This document shows, piece by piece, positions 44,601 through 52,500 of a stretch of DNA of 64,000 bases (positions within the stretch are counted from its first letter, which is position 1; each line of letters starts with the position of its first letter). Source of the stretch: Bacillus benzoevorans (GTDB lineage: Bacteria > Bacillota > Bacilli > Bacillales > Cytobacillaceae); contig NZ_JACHGK010000006.1 of the NCBI RefSeq assembly GCF_014207535.1, positions 1 through 64,000 of the forward strand. The letters are read 5' to 3'. Position numbers and translations under genes: made by a program. The notes under the pieces are model-generated. The model was not told where the DNA came from, made no database searches, and saw only the letters and a list, made by a program, of their open reading frames with translations.

Positions 44601-45752
44601 TTAATTTTCTGCCCGATAGGCATCAAGGAATAGTTGTCCAAGATTACCTTTTCCTTTGAAGCCTAAATCACGCAGACCATGATCAATCACTGTTAATACA
44701 GATAGAACTTTTTCAACGAAGGCATTTTCACCCATATGACCAATACGCAAGATGACATCTTCATACGGTGCCAAAGAAGTAGCGATGAATAGATTGTATG
44801 TTTCTTTGATGTGTTCTTGTAATCGTAATGCGCCTATTTCTTCTGGAATGATGATGGCCGTTACCGTATTGGAGCATCCTGATTCTAAGAATAAGGTTAG
44901 TCCAAATTCTTGTATCGACTTCCTTACAGCTTTTGCGATTTTTGCATGCCGCTCATAAACCGCCAATTGCCCTTCTGTTAAAATATTGTCTAACGCAACG
45001 TCTAACGCTTCAATATTGCCAGCGGGCATCGTATAAGGCAAGATTCCTTTTTCCATATATCCTTCGAAAATTTGCAGGTTCGCATAAAATGAAGCAATTG
45101 GAGTTCTGCGGTCATTCATCGCCTTTTTAGCGTCCTCACTAATAGAAACAATCGCTAAGCCAACAGGTGCTGAGATCGCCTTTTGCGTACCGCCGCAGCA
45201 AATATCGATTTGATTTTGGTCAACATCGATTGGTTCACCAACCATACCAGCTACTGAATCAACCACTGTGAGAATGCCATATTCTTTAAGTAAGGGAGAA
45301 AGCTGGCTGACATCATTTAAGATGGACGTTGGTGTATCACAATGAACAAATGTGGCATATTTGAAGTCATGATCTTTTTCTAAATAGCCTCTCAACTCTT
45401 CAACAGGTATGTCTTTATGATAGTCAAAACTTAAAACAACAGGTTCTCCCCCATACATTCTGACAAAATATTGAAAACCCTCACCGTATATCCCATTATC
45501 GAGTACAAGGACACGGTCACCAGGCTCGGTTAAGCTCGCACATGCCGCTTCCAAAGCTAGAATCCCTTCCCCGGCAAGCAGCAGTACTTCGTTTGCAGTA
45601 CCCATGACCCGACCCATCTTTTGGCATACCTCATGGTAATAGCGGATAAATTCCCGATCAAAATCAGTGTTATTTGTTTTTTTAGCTAACGCCAAGCGTA
45701 CATTCTCACGTACATCCGTTGGTCCTGGTGCATAGTTTGGTTTAAATCTCAT
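44601..45752 (-). CDS. Class V PLP aminotransferase (alanine-glyoxylate type)
   Basis: 383-residue aminotransferase of the alanine/serine-glyoxylate (PucG-like) group, cytoplasmic. The PLP lysine is Lys191 in CCGGTQKAISAPVG, with the cofactor Asp in VVDSVAGMVGEP (Asp165) and an N-terminal PGPTDV substrate loop. It probably transfers an amino group from alanine, serine or a related donor to glyoxylate; the substrate cannot be fixed from sequence. AAAAAGGA precedes the ATG. It follows dsdA on the same strand but is separated by a terminator. Its start region has a duplicate at 47427-47464. Confidence 0.85.
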   Translation of the reverse strand: MRFKPNYAPGPTDVRENVRLALAKKTNNTDFDREFIRYYHEVCQKMGRVMGTANEVLLLAGEGILALEAACASLTEPGDRVLVLDNGIYGEGFQYFVRMYGGEPVVLSFDYHKDIPVEELRGYLEKDHDFKYATFVHCDTPTSILNDVSQLSPLLKEYGILTVVDSVAGMVGEPIDVDQNQIDICCGGTQKAISAPVGLAIVSISEDAKKAMNDRRTPIASFYANLQIFEGYMEKGILPYTMPAGNIEALDVALDNILTEGQLAVYERHAKIAKAVRKSIQEFGLTLFLESGCSNTVTAIIIPEEIGALRLQEHIKETYNLFIATSLAPYEDVILRIGHMGENAFVEKVLSVLTVIDHGLRDLGFKGKGNLGQLFLDAYRAEN

Positions 45753-45831
45753 ATCAATCGTCCTTTTTAAATAAGTGTATTTTATGTATTTAAGTTATTT
45801 TCCTTATTATACATCATTCGTTATATTCTAA

Positions 45832-45876
45832 TTAAAAAAAAAGAGCCCTAGGCAGACTTTTTAGTGTCTGCCAAGG
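45832..45876 (-). terminator. Terminator of dsdA
   Basis: Minus-strand stem GGCAGAC/GTCTGCC (extended by CC/GG), followed after a few bases by a run of nine T. Confidence 0.8.
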
Positions 45877-45985
45877 ATTCTTATTAAAGGAACGATCCTC
45901 CTTTATGAATTTAATTAATGCTTGATGGTCTGCGATGACTAGTAAGACTGGAACGGTTTCCTCTTCTGTTTTCCCATAACTTAAT

Positions 45986-47320
45986 TCATATCTTCTGATA
46001 ACTAAGGGAAGCTTGATGGATTAGTTCTTTGCCCTTTTTGTAAAAGTGCTCCATGTCCACTGCTGGGATGAGGGATCCGCCGGTTGCCCATGCAATATGT
46101 GTTCCGATTTCCCCATCTGCCAAATAACCTGCCTTTAAGGCTAGTTCAGGTCCCAAGAGACCTGCTGCTGAAGATGGTTCAATAGAAATTCCCTCTTGGT
46201 CTTCTAATAAAGCAAGTAAACGATATAAATCATCATCTTCTACTGTATAAATACCGCTGATGAGATGCTCACTGATGGAGGTGGCAAAACTAGATGGGCG
46301 GCCAACTGCCAGACCATCTGCCTCAGTCCGATTATCAATACCAAAGTCCTGCACACAAACTTTTTCCTTTTCCCCTGTTAATAAGCCGATTAAAACAGAT
46401 GGGGAATGGGTAGGTTCTACAAAGAAGCAGTGGACATGATTTCCGAATATCTGCTTCAACCCAAATGTAATGCCCCCTGGTGAACCGCCCACACCACATG
46501 GGAGATAAACAAATAGCGGGTGCTCCTTATCGACCTTAATATTGCGTTCTTCTAATTGCTTTTGCAAACGGAATGCAGCAACACTATATCCTAAGAATAA
46601 ATGCTTCGACTTTTCATCATCAACAAAATAAGCTTGAGGGTCGGCCAAGGTCCTTTGTCTCCCGGCACTTATTGCTTCCCCAAAATCTCCGGCAAACTCG
46701 TATACGGCTGCCCCTTTTTCCCTCAGCAAATCCTTTTTCCACTGTTTGGCATCGGCTGACATATAAACAGATACATTAAAGCCAAGCCTTGCACTAATAA
46801 TTCCAATACTTAAACCAAGGTTTCCTGTTGATCCGACACCAATTTTATAGTGGCTGAAGAAATCCCTTAGCTTTTTATCTGAAAAGATTTCATAATTATC
46901 GTTCTTATCCACAAGACCATTTTTCATGGCTAATTGTTCGGCATGGTGAAGAATCTCGTAAAATCCGCCTCGTGCTTTAATAGAACCTGCAATCGGCAAT
47001 TCATTATCACACTTTAAATAAAGATCGCCATAAAAAGTTTCATTTAGGGCTGATTTCATGCTGTTTATCTTTCTTAATGGCGATTCAATGATTCCATTTG
47101 TTTTCTTCGTCTCTGGGAATTCCCGTTCAAAAAATGGAATAAAACGCTGCCATAACTGTTCAGCCTCCATCATATCATCCATTGTTACAGGTAATTCCGG
47201 TAAATTCTCTATTCTTTTTAAGTTTGTATTTAACCAAAAAACGGGCTGAAGCTTGGTTATATCCTCTAATAATGGATATTCCCCCTTCCAGTATTCAAGA
47301 TCCTTTGTTGAAAATACCAT
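45986..47320 (-). CDS. dsdA: D-serine ammonia-lyase (D-serine dehydratase)
   Basis: 444-residue PLP enzyme converting D-serine to pyruvate and ammonia. The PLP lysine is Lys115 in PIAGSIKARGGFYE; the phosphate loop is VGSTGNLGLSIG, and LPCGVGGSPGGITFG and EPSSAAG are typical of the family. AGAAGGGG lies upstream of the ATG. A Fur-like box overlaps its promoter region. D-serine removal protects the cell wall and supplies pyruvate. Confidence 0.93.
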   Translation of the reverse strand: MVFSTKDLEYWKGEYPLLEDITKLQPVFWLNTNLKRIENLPELPVTMDDMMEAEQLWQRFIPFFEREFPETKKTNGIIESPLRKINSMKSALNETFYGDLYLKCDNELPIAGSIKARGGFYEILHHAEQLAMKNGLVDKNDNYEIFSDKKLRDFFSHYKIGVGSTGNLGLSIGIISARLGFNVSVYMSADAKQWKKDLLREKGAAVYEFAGDFGEAISAGRQRTLADPQAYFVDDEKSKHLFLGYSVAAFRLQKQLEERNIKVDKEHPLFVYLPCGVGGSPGGITFGLKQIFGNHVHCFFVEPTHSPSVLIGLLTGEKEKVCVQDFGIDNRTEADGLAVGRPSSFATSISEHLISGIYTVEDDDLYRLLALLEDQEGISIEPSSAAGLLGPELALKAGYLADGEIGTHIAWATGGSLIPAVDMEHFYKKGKELIHQASLSYQKI

Positions 47321-47342
47321 CTAAAAACGCCCCTTCTCTAAG

Positions 47343-47357
47343 TGATAATTATTCTCA
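47343..47357. promoter_or_regulatory. Fur-like box upstream of dsdA
   Basis: TGATAATTATTCTCA matches the 7-1-7 Bacillus Fur consensus TGATAATNATTATCA at all but one position. It lies 23-37 bases before the dsdA start codon, a repressor position for dsdA rather than for the divergent gene more than 250 bases away. Confidence 0.55.
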
Positions 47358-47426
47358 TTAACAAGTTATCATATTAAATCACACGAAACCTTGATCAAGA
47401 TCAATTTTAACGATCAGTACCAAATT

Positions 47427-47489
47427 ATTTAAAAAGGAACGATTTATATGAGATTTAAACCAAAAGTAAAAGACTACTATCAATCATAA
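47427..47489 (+). pseudogene. Duplicated aminotransferase start-region remnant / 13-codon frame
   Basis: ATTTAAAAAGGAACGATTTAT followed by an ATG and 14 more bases (to 47464) is almost identical to the ribosome site and first codons of the class V aminotransferase on the other strand (45772-45736). After MRFKP the copy diverges and stops at 47489, giving a 13-residue frame MRFKPKVKDYYQS. Most likely a leftover of a duplication or rearrangement; translation is possible since the ribosome site is kept. Confidence 0.6.
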
Positions 47490-47613
47490 TGGTCTTATCA
47501 TAAACCAATTTTCCTTGAATAACCATGTTTCCATTTAGCAACAAATATGCTGTAATAGTGATAGAATGATAGTTCATCCGGTTTTACGCAGTCAAAGAAG
47601 TGAGGAATTGATA

Positions 47614-48492
47614 GTGAAGAAATTTAAGAAGTTCTACTTGGAGATTACAAGTGTATGTAATCTTGCATGCAGCTTCTGTCCGCCAACGGAACGACAGAAG
47701 CAATTTATTTCTGTGGACGATTTTTCTAAGAGATTAGACCAAATTAAACCGCACACAGACTACATTTATTTACATGTAAAAGGTGAGCCGCTGCTCCATC
47801 CTAAAATAGACGAATTGTTAGACTTAAGTCATGAAAAAGGGTTTAAAGTGAATATCACAACCAACGGAACATTAATTAATAAAAAAAGAGAAAGCCTGCT
47901 GAATAAGCCTGCCTTACGACAAATGAATTTCTCCCTCCATAGCTTTGATGGCAATAATGATTCTAAAGATAAGGAAGGGTATGTGAGAAGTATCCTTTCT
48001 TTTATTAAAGAAGCCACGAGCCAATCAGAAATGATCTTTTCCCTGAGGTTATGGAACCTTACACAGGACAATGCAACGAATATGGAAAGAAAGCGGAACA
48101 GAGAATTACTGGGGATTATTGAGAAGGAATTTGATTTAGACTACAAAATTGAGGAGAAGGTCGTACCTGGAAGCGGCGTAAAAATTGCAGATCGTATCTA
48201 CATCAATCAAGATTACGAGTTTCAGTGGCCTGCGTTACATGAAGTGGAAGATGATGGGAAGGGCTTCTGTTATGGTCTGCGAAATCAGGCGGGGATTTTA
48301 GCAAATGGAACGGTTATTCCTTGTTGCCTGGATGGTGAGGGAGTGATCAATCTTGGAAATATTAATGATCATTCATTTTCGGATATTATCGAGATGGATA
48401 GAGCAAAAAACCTTGTAGACGGCTTTTCACGAAGAGTAGCAGTGGAGGAACTATGTAGGAAATGTGGATATCGTAAAAGGTTCGGAAAATAA
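47614..48492 (+). CDS. Radical SAM/SPASM domain protein, orphan
   Basis: 292-residue radical SAM enzyme. The 4Fe-4S site is CNLACSFC (Cys15, Cys19, Cys22), followed by KGEPLLHP and NITTNGTLI. A SPASM-type C-terminus carries further cysteines (CYGLRNQAGILANGTVIPCC, CRKC) for an auxiliary cluster. Such enzymes often modify peptides or proteins, but no precursor or export genes are adjacent, so the substrate is unknown. Start GTG 47614, eight bases after GAGG. Confidence 0.85.
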   Translation: MKKFKKFYLEITSVCNLACSFCPPTERQKQFISVDDFSKRLDQIKPHTDYIYLHVKGEPLLHPKIDELLDLSHEKGFKVNITTNGTLINKKRESLLNKPALRQMNFSLHSFDGNNDSKDKEGYVRSILSFIKEATSQSEMIFSLRLWNLTQDNATNMERKRNRELLGIIEKEFDLDYKIEEKVVPGSGVKIADRIYINQDYEFQWPALHEVEDDGKGFCYGLRNQAGILANGTVIPCCLDGEGVINLGNINDHSFSDIIEMDRAKNLVDGFSRRVAVEELCRKCGYRKRFGK

Positions 48493-48574
48493 TAGATAGG
48501 CAGATGGCTAGGATTTTGTAAGTTAGATGGAGCCATTCCGGCAAATCCCATGACAGTTTAGGGGACTTGGTGAT

Positions 48575-48626
48575 AAATCAAATAGCAGTCCTGCTGAATT
48601 GACCCAGCAAGACTGCTATTTGATTT
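48575..48626. terminator. Bidirectional terminator between radical SAM gene and antiporter
   Basis: Sixteen-bp perfect stem AAATCAAATAGCAGTC / GACTGCTATTTGATTT with inner TGCTG/CAGCA. It sits between converging genes; T-runs are weak on both sides. Confidence 0.75.
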
Positions 48627-48648
48627 AGGAACGATAATAATCTTTCAC

Positions 48649-50007
48649 TCACGCGTTTGTTTCCTTTGCTTTGTCAATTTGAATTTGTCTTTTTAAATCG
48701 ATGATATCATTATGGTTATTTATTTTGTCAGGAACTAAATCTTCATCACCGGGCATGATCCTCCAGCCCCTATTTAAGACAAAACGCAGCCATGAGCCTG
48801 CAAACCAGGAGGTAACGAGTGCCAGCATAACTAAAACGCCAAAGAATTCTTGATTAATGATTCCCGCGGAAAAGGCAACGGTTGAAAGAACAATGCCCGG
48901 ACCGCCTCTGGCGTTCATCGCCATGGCAAAGTTGAAACTGGTTAAAGCATCCTGGCGGATCAGTTTACACGCAAAAAACACAATAATCGTTTGGGCGAGC
49001 GTTGCAAAAAGCAAAAATTGGAGAAAAAATAATGGTTCGAAATGTTTCGCGAGATCTAATTTGAGACCGACGACTGCAAAGTACAGAGGAATAAACCAAG
49101 AAAATGAAATGTGGAAGATAGACTGTTCCAAGCGCTTAAATAAAGTATTAGGTATCGTTAATTTTGCCCCAATGCCCACTAAAAGAGCACCAAACATCGT
49201 TTCGACATTTAAATAGCCTGCAAGAGCAGAAATTACGAACACGATAAATAAGAAATACCCTATATGTGAGGCTCTGAAAAGAAAGTTGCCATTGCGAATC
49301 GTTAATTTATTAAATAAAAATCGAAGGGAAATAATCGTCATAATAAAGAATACGATCGTAATCCCTATACTTGAAAATACGGACCCTGCAGTAACTGGTC
49401 CACTATGCCCGGCGACTGAAGTGGCGATTCCAAGAGCCACCCAAAGCAGGATATCATGGATTCCAGCAATGGCTACGATCAGTTTGGCAAATCTTGAGTG
49501 CATAATTCCCAAGTCAATGAAAATTTTTGAGATGACTGGGATGGAAGTTACTGCAATGGCGATGGCAATGACAATTTTGAGCGCAAAGTCATTGTTTGCC
49601 GGACCAAGGAATTGTTTTAAATCAATCAGGTAGGTGACCAGCCAGCCTAAGGCAAATGGAAGAATAGTGGATGCAAGGACAAGCACCGATACGATCTTCC
49701 CGTCCCCCATTTTAAACTTCGTATGGAACTTTAACCCCGAACAAAACATGAGCAAGATCAGCCCTATTTGGTACATAAGTCCAAACATTCGCTCTTGTTC
49801 TGGAAAACCACTAAACAGCCAAGTAAAAGCCCCCGGATAAAAGTACCCAAGTAATGTTGGACCTAAGACAAGTCCCGCCGAGACTTCCCCGATGACCCGT
49901 GGAATGGCTAAACGTTCAGCAAGATAGCCAAGCAAATGCGCGAGTGCTAATAAGATGGCCATCGATATTAAAAAGTGACTAAGTTCTATAGAACTTAAAT
50001 TAAACAA
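48649..50007 (-). CDS. Cation:proton antiporter (CPA2 family)
   Basis: 452-residue membrane protein with about 12 hydrophobic segments and the Na+/H+ exchanger fold of the CPA2 (KefB/NapA-like) group: ERLAIPRVIGEVSAGLVLGPTLLG at the first helices, AIAVTSIPVISKIFIDLG in the middle and NARGGPGIVLSTVAFSAGI near the end. The C-terminal tail is short and charged with no TrkA-N domain. The ion exchanged (Na+ or K+) cannot be told. TTG start after AAGGAGGGG. Confidence 0.87.
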   Translation of the reverse strand: MFNLSSIELSHFLISMAILLALAHLLGYLAERLAIPRVIGEVSAGLVLGPTLLGYFYPGAFTWLFSGFPEQERMFGLMYQIGLILLMFCSGLKFHTKFKMGDGKIVSVLVLASTILPFALGWLVTYLIDLKQFLGPANNDFALKIVIAIAIAVTSIPVISKIFIDLGIMHSRFAKLIVAIAGIHDILLWVALGIATSVAGHSGPVTAGSVFSSIGITIVFFIMTIISLRFLFNKLTIRNGNFLFRASHIGYFLFIVFVISALAGYLNVETMFGALLVGIGAKLTIPNTLFKRLEQSIFHISFSWFIPLYFAVVGLKLDLAKHFEPLFFLQFLLFATLAQTIIVFFACKLIRQDALTSFNFAMAMNARGGPGIVLSTVAFSAGIINQEFFGVLVMLALVTSWFAGSWLRFVLNRGWRIMPGDEDLVPDKINNHNDIIDLKRQIQIDKAKETNA

Positions 50008-50177
50008 CCAAAACCCCTCCTTCTCTTTGATATTAAACTATGACAGGCTTTCATAATAGCTTGGGTAAAGTTCATGGACAAGAATGATTTTTTGAGAAAT
50101 ATTTACCGGAAATAAATAAATGAATATAAATAATTCTCAACCGAATTTGACAAACTAAAAATAAAAAAGGAGTGGAA

Positions 50178-50570
50178 ATGTTGAAGAAAGTCACTACTGC
50201 TATTTTGTTTTTGACCTTGTTTAGTTTTAACCTGCTGTCTGTCAACGCTCAAGGAACCGGATCTGAAGGGATCAATTTGGAAAAGGCCAAACAAATTGCT
50301 TTGCAACAAGTCAAAGGAGAAATTGTGAAGACCCATTTGGAAGAGAATGATGGAAAGAGCATATTTGAGATCACCATCCAGGCAAAGGATGGAAAGTACG
50401 AAGTGGAAATCGATAAATCTACCGGTAAAGTGCTGGAAGTGGAGAAAGAAGGGGATCATGGGAATGACGATGACCATGATGATGATCATGACGATGACGA
50501 TGATGATGATCATGACGATGACCATGATGATGACGACCGGGATGATCAGGATGAACCAAACGATGACTAA
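50178..50570 (+). CDS. Secreted PepSY-domain protein with Asp/His-rich tail
   Basis: About 130 residues. A signal peptide (1-24, cleavage near SVNA) is followed by one PepSY-like domain (about 31-92, INLEKAKQIALQQVKGEIV, YEVEIDKSTGKVLEVEK). The last 38 residues (93-130) are nearly all acidic, with 26 Asp and five His in DDDH-type units. Such tails bind Ca2+, Zn2+ or other divalent metals; the role here is inference. ATG 50178 follows AAAAGGAG. It is probably paired with the secreted gene 61 bases downstream. Confidence 0.8.
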   Translation: MLKKVTTAILFLTLFSFNLLSVNAQGTGSEGINLEKAKQIALQQVKGEIVKTHLEENDGKSIFEITIQAKDGKYEVEIDKSTGKVLEVEKEGDHGNDDDHDDDHDDDDDDDHDDDHDDDDRDDQDEPNDD

Positions 50571-50631
50571 AAAAGTCTATTCATAAACATGCAAATTATT
50601 AAAAATTCACATTAAAGAGGTTCTCTAAAGG

Positions 50632-51024
50632 ATGTTAAAGGTATTGATGATTTCCGGTTTCCTTTTTTGGGGCTTTGGTTCAACAGCGGATTATATATTT
50701 GCTAAAGATGCCGATACTGACTCTGCCAGCAAAGAATTAAATGAATTAAATGATCCGGAAATGGATTGTACCAAAAAAGTGAAGCTGACCTTTGAACAAC
50801 AAAATCAACTAGAGCAAATTTATCTGAGGATTTACAAGGATTATAGTGATTTAATTCAAGCTTATTCTCAGGCAGGGGCATTGACACCGAATCAAACAAA
50901 AGTAAGACATATCATGCTGAATAACTATATTAAAACCTTTTACAAACGAAATTACCGCTGGTGCTCAGAGCATGAATCTGATGAATGGGAAGAGGAATGG
51001 TATAACAATGATCCGGATGATTAA
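50632..51024 (+). CDS. Secreted DUF2680-like (YckD-like) protein
   Basis: 130 residues with an N-terminal hydrophobic segment (about 1-24) and a helical DUF2680-like region (about 50-108: KLTFEQQNQLEQIYLRIYKDYSDLIQAYSQAGALTPNQ), ending in a very acidic tail (DEWEEEWYNNDPDD). Two cysteines (MDCTKK and RWCSEH) could form a disulfide. Function unknown. It follows the PepSY gene in the same direction, and a strong terminator closes the unit. Confidence 0.7.
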   Translation: MLKVLMISGFLFWGFGSTADYIFAKDADTDSASKELNELNDPEMDCTKKVKLTFEQQNQLEQIYLRIYKDYSDLIQAYSQAGALTPNQTKVRHIMLNNYIKTFYKRNYRWCSEHESDEWEEEWYNNDPDD

Positions 51025-51045
51025 GACGAATTGAAATCATAGAAA

Positions 51046-51078
51046 AGAATCAGAGCACAGGATCTGATTCTTTTTTTT
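51046..51078 (+). terminator. Terminator of the PepSY/DUF2680 unit
   Basis: Perfect nine-bp stem AGAATCAGA/TCTGATTCT followed by seven T. Confidence 0.95.
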
Positions 51079-51124
51079 GCTGCCCCGCATAAACATAAAA
51101 TAGTTCTATCAGGCGGGGTGGTCT

Positions 51125-51505
51125 ATGTATATGTATTTAGCGGTTGGTATAGGAGGAATCATTGGTGCATTGCTGAGATATTTCATCCATCTCTGGTTTA
51201 TGAACCTGGGATCCTCCTATCCGGCTGGAACTCTTTGCATAAATTTAATTGGGTGTTTCGCTTTAGGGTATTTACAAGGAATGGCAAAAGTTTATTCATT
51301 ACCGGGATGGCTCGTTACCGGCGTTGGCACAGGAATTATCGGGGCGTTTACCACCTTTTCCACATTCAGTATGGATGTTACGCAATTGATAAAAGAAGGA
51401 TTCATCATCCCTGCATGTACATATATATTGGCTTCTTCTATAGGCGGATATTTCTTAGCGTACGCTGGCTTCTCTCTGTCTACTAATAAAAAGCTGGGAG
51501 TGTAA
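51125..51505 (+). CDS. crcB1: Fluoride channel subunit CrcB/FluC (first)
   Basis: 126-residue, four-helix membrane protein of the CrcB/Fluc family that exports fluoride. Family motifs GGIIGALLRYF, PAGTLCINLIGCFALG and GTGIIGAFTTFSTFS are present. With the second copy 6 bases downstream it should form a heterodimeric channel, the arrangement common in Bacillus. I saw no fluoride riboswitch in front; only a CCCCGC/GCGGGG pairing at 51084-51117. Confidence 0.93.
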   Translation: MYMYLAVGIGGIIGALLRYFIHLWFMNLGSSYPAGTLCINLIGCFALGYLQGMAKVYSLPGWLVTGVGTGIIGAFTTFSTFSMDVTQLIKEGFIIPACTYILASSIGGYFLAYAGFSLSTNKKLGV

Positions 51506-51511
51506 TGAAGA

Positions 51512-51871
51512 ATGATACATCCGATTTGGCTTGTGGGTTTAGGCGGTTTTCTTGGGGCGGTATCAAGGTATTTTTTTAATCAATATTTCTCAAGTTTTAA
51601 GTTGTTTCCTTTGGGGACCTTTCTAGTGAACATCACGGGTTCATTTTTTATGGGTCTCCTTTTAGGGAGCGGCTGGATCTCAGAAAGTATTCGTATTTTA
51701 GTGGGTACAGGCTTTTTAGGGGCATACACAACCTTTTCAACGTTTAACTTTGAACTCTTTATGTTAAAAAAGAATAAGCGGAAATTCCAATTCTTCCTCT
51801 ATATTGTCAGCAGTTATATCTTTGGAATCCTTTTAGCATACCTGGGATATGCCATTACAAATGATCATTGA
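51512..51871 (+). CDS. crcB2: Fluoride channel subunit CrcB/FluC (second)
   Basis: 119-residue CrcB paralogue: GGFLGAVSRYFFNQYF, PLGTFLVNITGSFFMG and GTGFLGAYTTFSTFNFE, with four predicted membrane helices. It differs enough from the first copy to be the partner subunit rather than a recent duplicate. Starts 6 bases after crcB1, in one operon. Confidence 0.93.
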   Translation: MIHPIWLVGLGGFLGAVSRYFFNQYFSSFKLFPLGTFLVNITGSFFMGLLLGSGWISESIRILVGTGFLGAYTTFSTFNFELFMLKKNKRKFQFFLYIVSSYIFGILLAYLGYAITNDH

Positions 51872-51892
51872 TTGTCATTGGGTCTCCATTTC

Positions 51893-52297
51893 TTACCTTA
51901 CTTGAAATTGACCAAAAGATATTTTGAAACCACTGAAAACTTCAATTTTATAATTTTCCCCGTTGGGTATATCCGCCATTTTTATTTGAAAGCCCTTGCT
52001 CTCCTTATAATTCCCATGGATCAGACAGCGGGAATAGATTGTCTTTTTTCCCCACCAACTCGTTTTTACCAGCGAGTAACAAATGGGACTTTTGTAGTCA
52101 ACAACCTCTTGAACCCCGTTAATGGTGATGCATTGGTCGGTGACGATAAAGGGCCGGCTGTAAAAGTAGCAATAGTCTACACCCAAACCCCACTTAATAA
52201 ACTGCTTTTCCCTGTCTTTCTCCCTGCTTCTTAAGTAACTCGATTTGAACCAATAGAATAAGGCACAAGCTGCGGTAAGCAAAATCAAAATACCCAT
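51893..52297 (-). CDS. Membrane-anchored hypothetical protein
   Basis: 134 residues with one N-terminal membrane helix (1-18, MGILILLTAACALFYWF), a basic segment (YLRSREKDREKQ) and a beta-rich remainder with several cysteines and aromatic residues (DYCYFYSRPFIVTDQCITING). I do not recognise a family. GGAAGGATGG precedes the ATG, so translation is likely. It converges with crcB2 and lies downstream of the methyltransferase gene on the same strand, behind a terminator. Confidence 0.65.
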   Translation of the reverse strand: MGILILLTAACALFYWFKSSYLRSREKDREKQFIKWGLGVDYCYFYSRPFIVTDQCITINGVQEVVDYKSPICYSLVKTSWWGKKTIYSRCLIHGNYKESKGFQIKMADIPNGENYKIEVFSGFKISFGQFQVR

Positions 52298-52441
52298 TTA
52301 ACCATCCTTCCCCCCTTTATTTATCTTAATGCCGGTTGGTTTTGATGGTAACGGCGAATGACACCATATAGGGGGAAAACTGCAGCTAATTAAGGGGGTT
52401 ACCAAAGGATCCGGGTTCCTTCATAAACTAAATTCAAATAC

Positions 52442-52482
52442 AAAAAGACCGCAGTTATACTGTTATACTGCAGGCCTTTTCA
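52442..52482 (-). terminator. Terminator of the methyltransferase gene
   Basis: Stem AAAAG-CC-GCAG-TATA paired with TATA-CTGC-GG-CTTTT; T-run on the minus strand, located after the methyltransferase stop. Confidence 0.75.
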
Positions 52483-52500
52483 ATTTTAGGATTAAAACAG

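Noticed and set aside
49286..49840. Plus-strand frames opposite the CPA2 antiporter
   Set aside because: Antisense shadows without ribosome sites or recognisable domains.
50449..50570. Tandem repeat in the PepSY gene taken as a CRISPR or minisatellite array
   Set aside because: It is in-frame Asp/His codon repetition without spacers; a low-complexity coding tail explains it.
51072..51124. Fluoride riboswitch upstream of the crcB pair
   Set aside because: CCCCGC/GCGGGG can pair and ATAAAC is present, but the conserved GGCGATGG-type start and pseudoknot sequences are not there.
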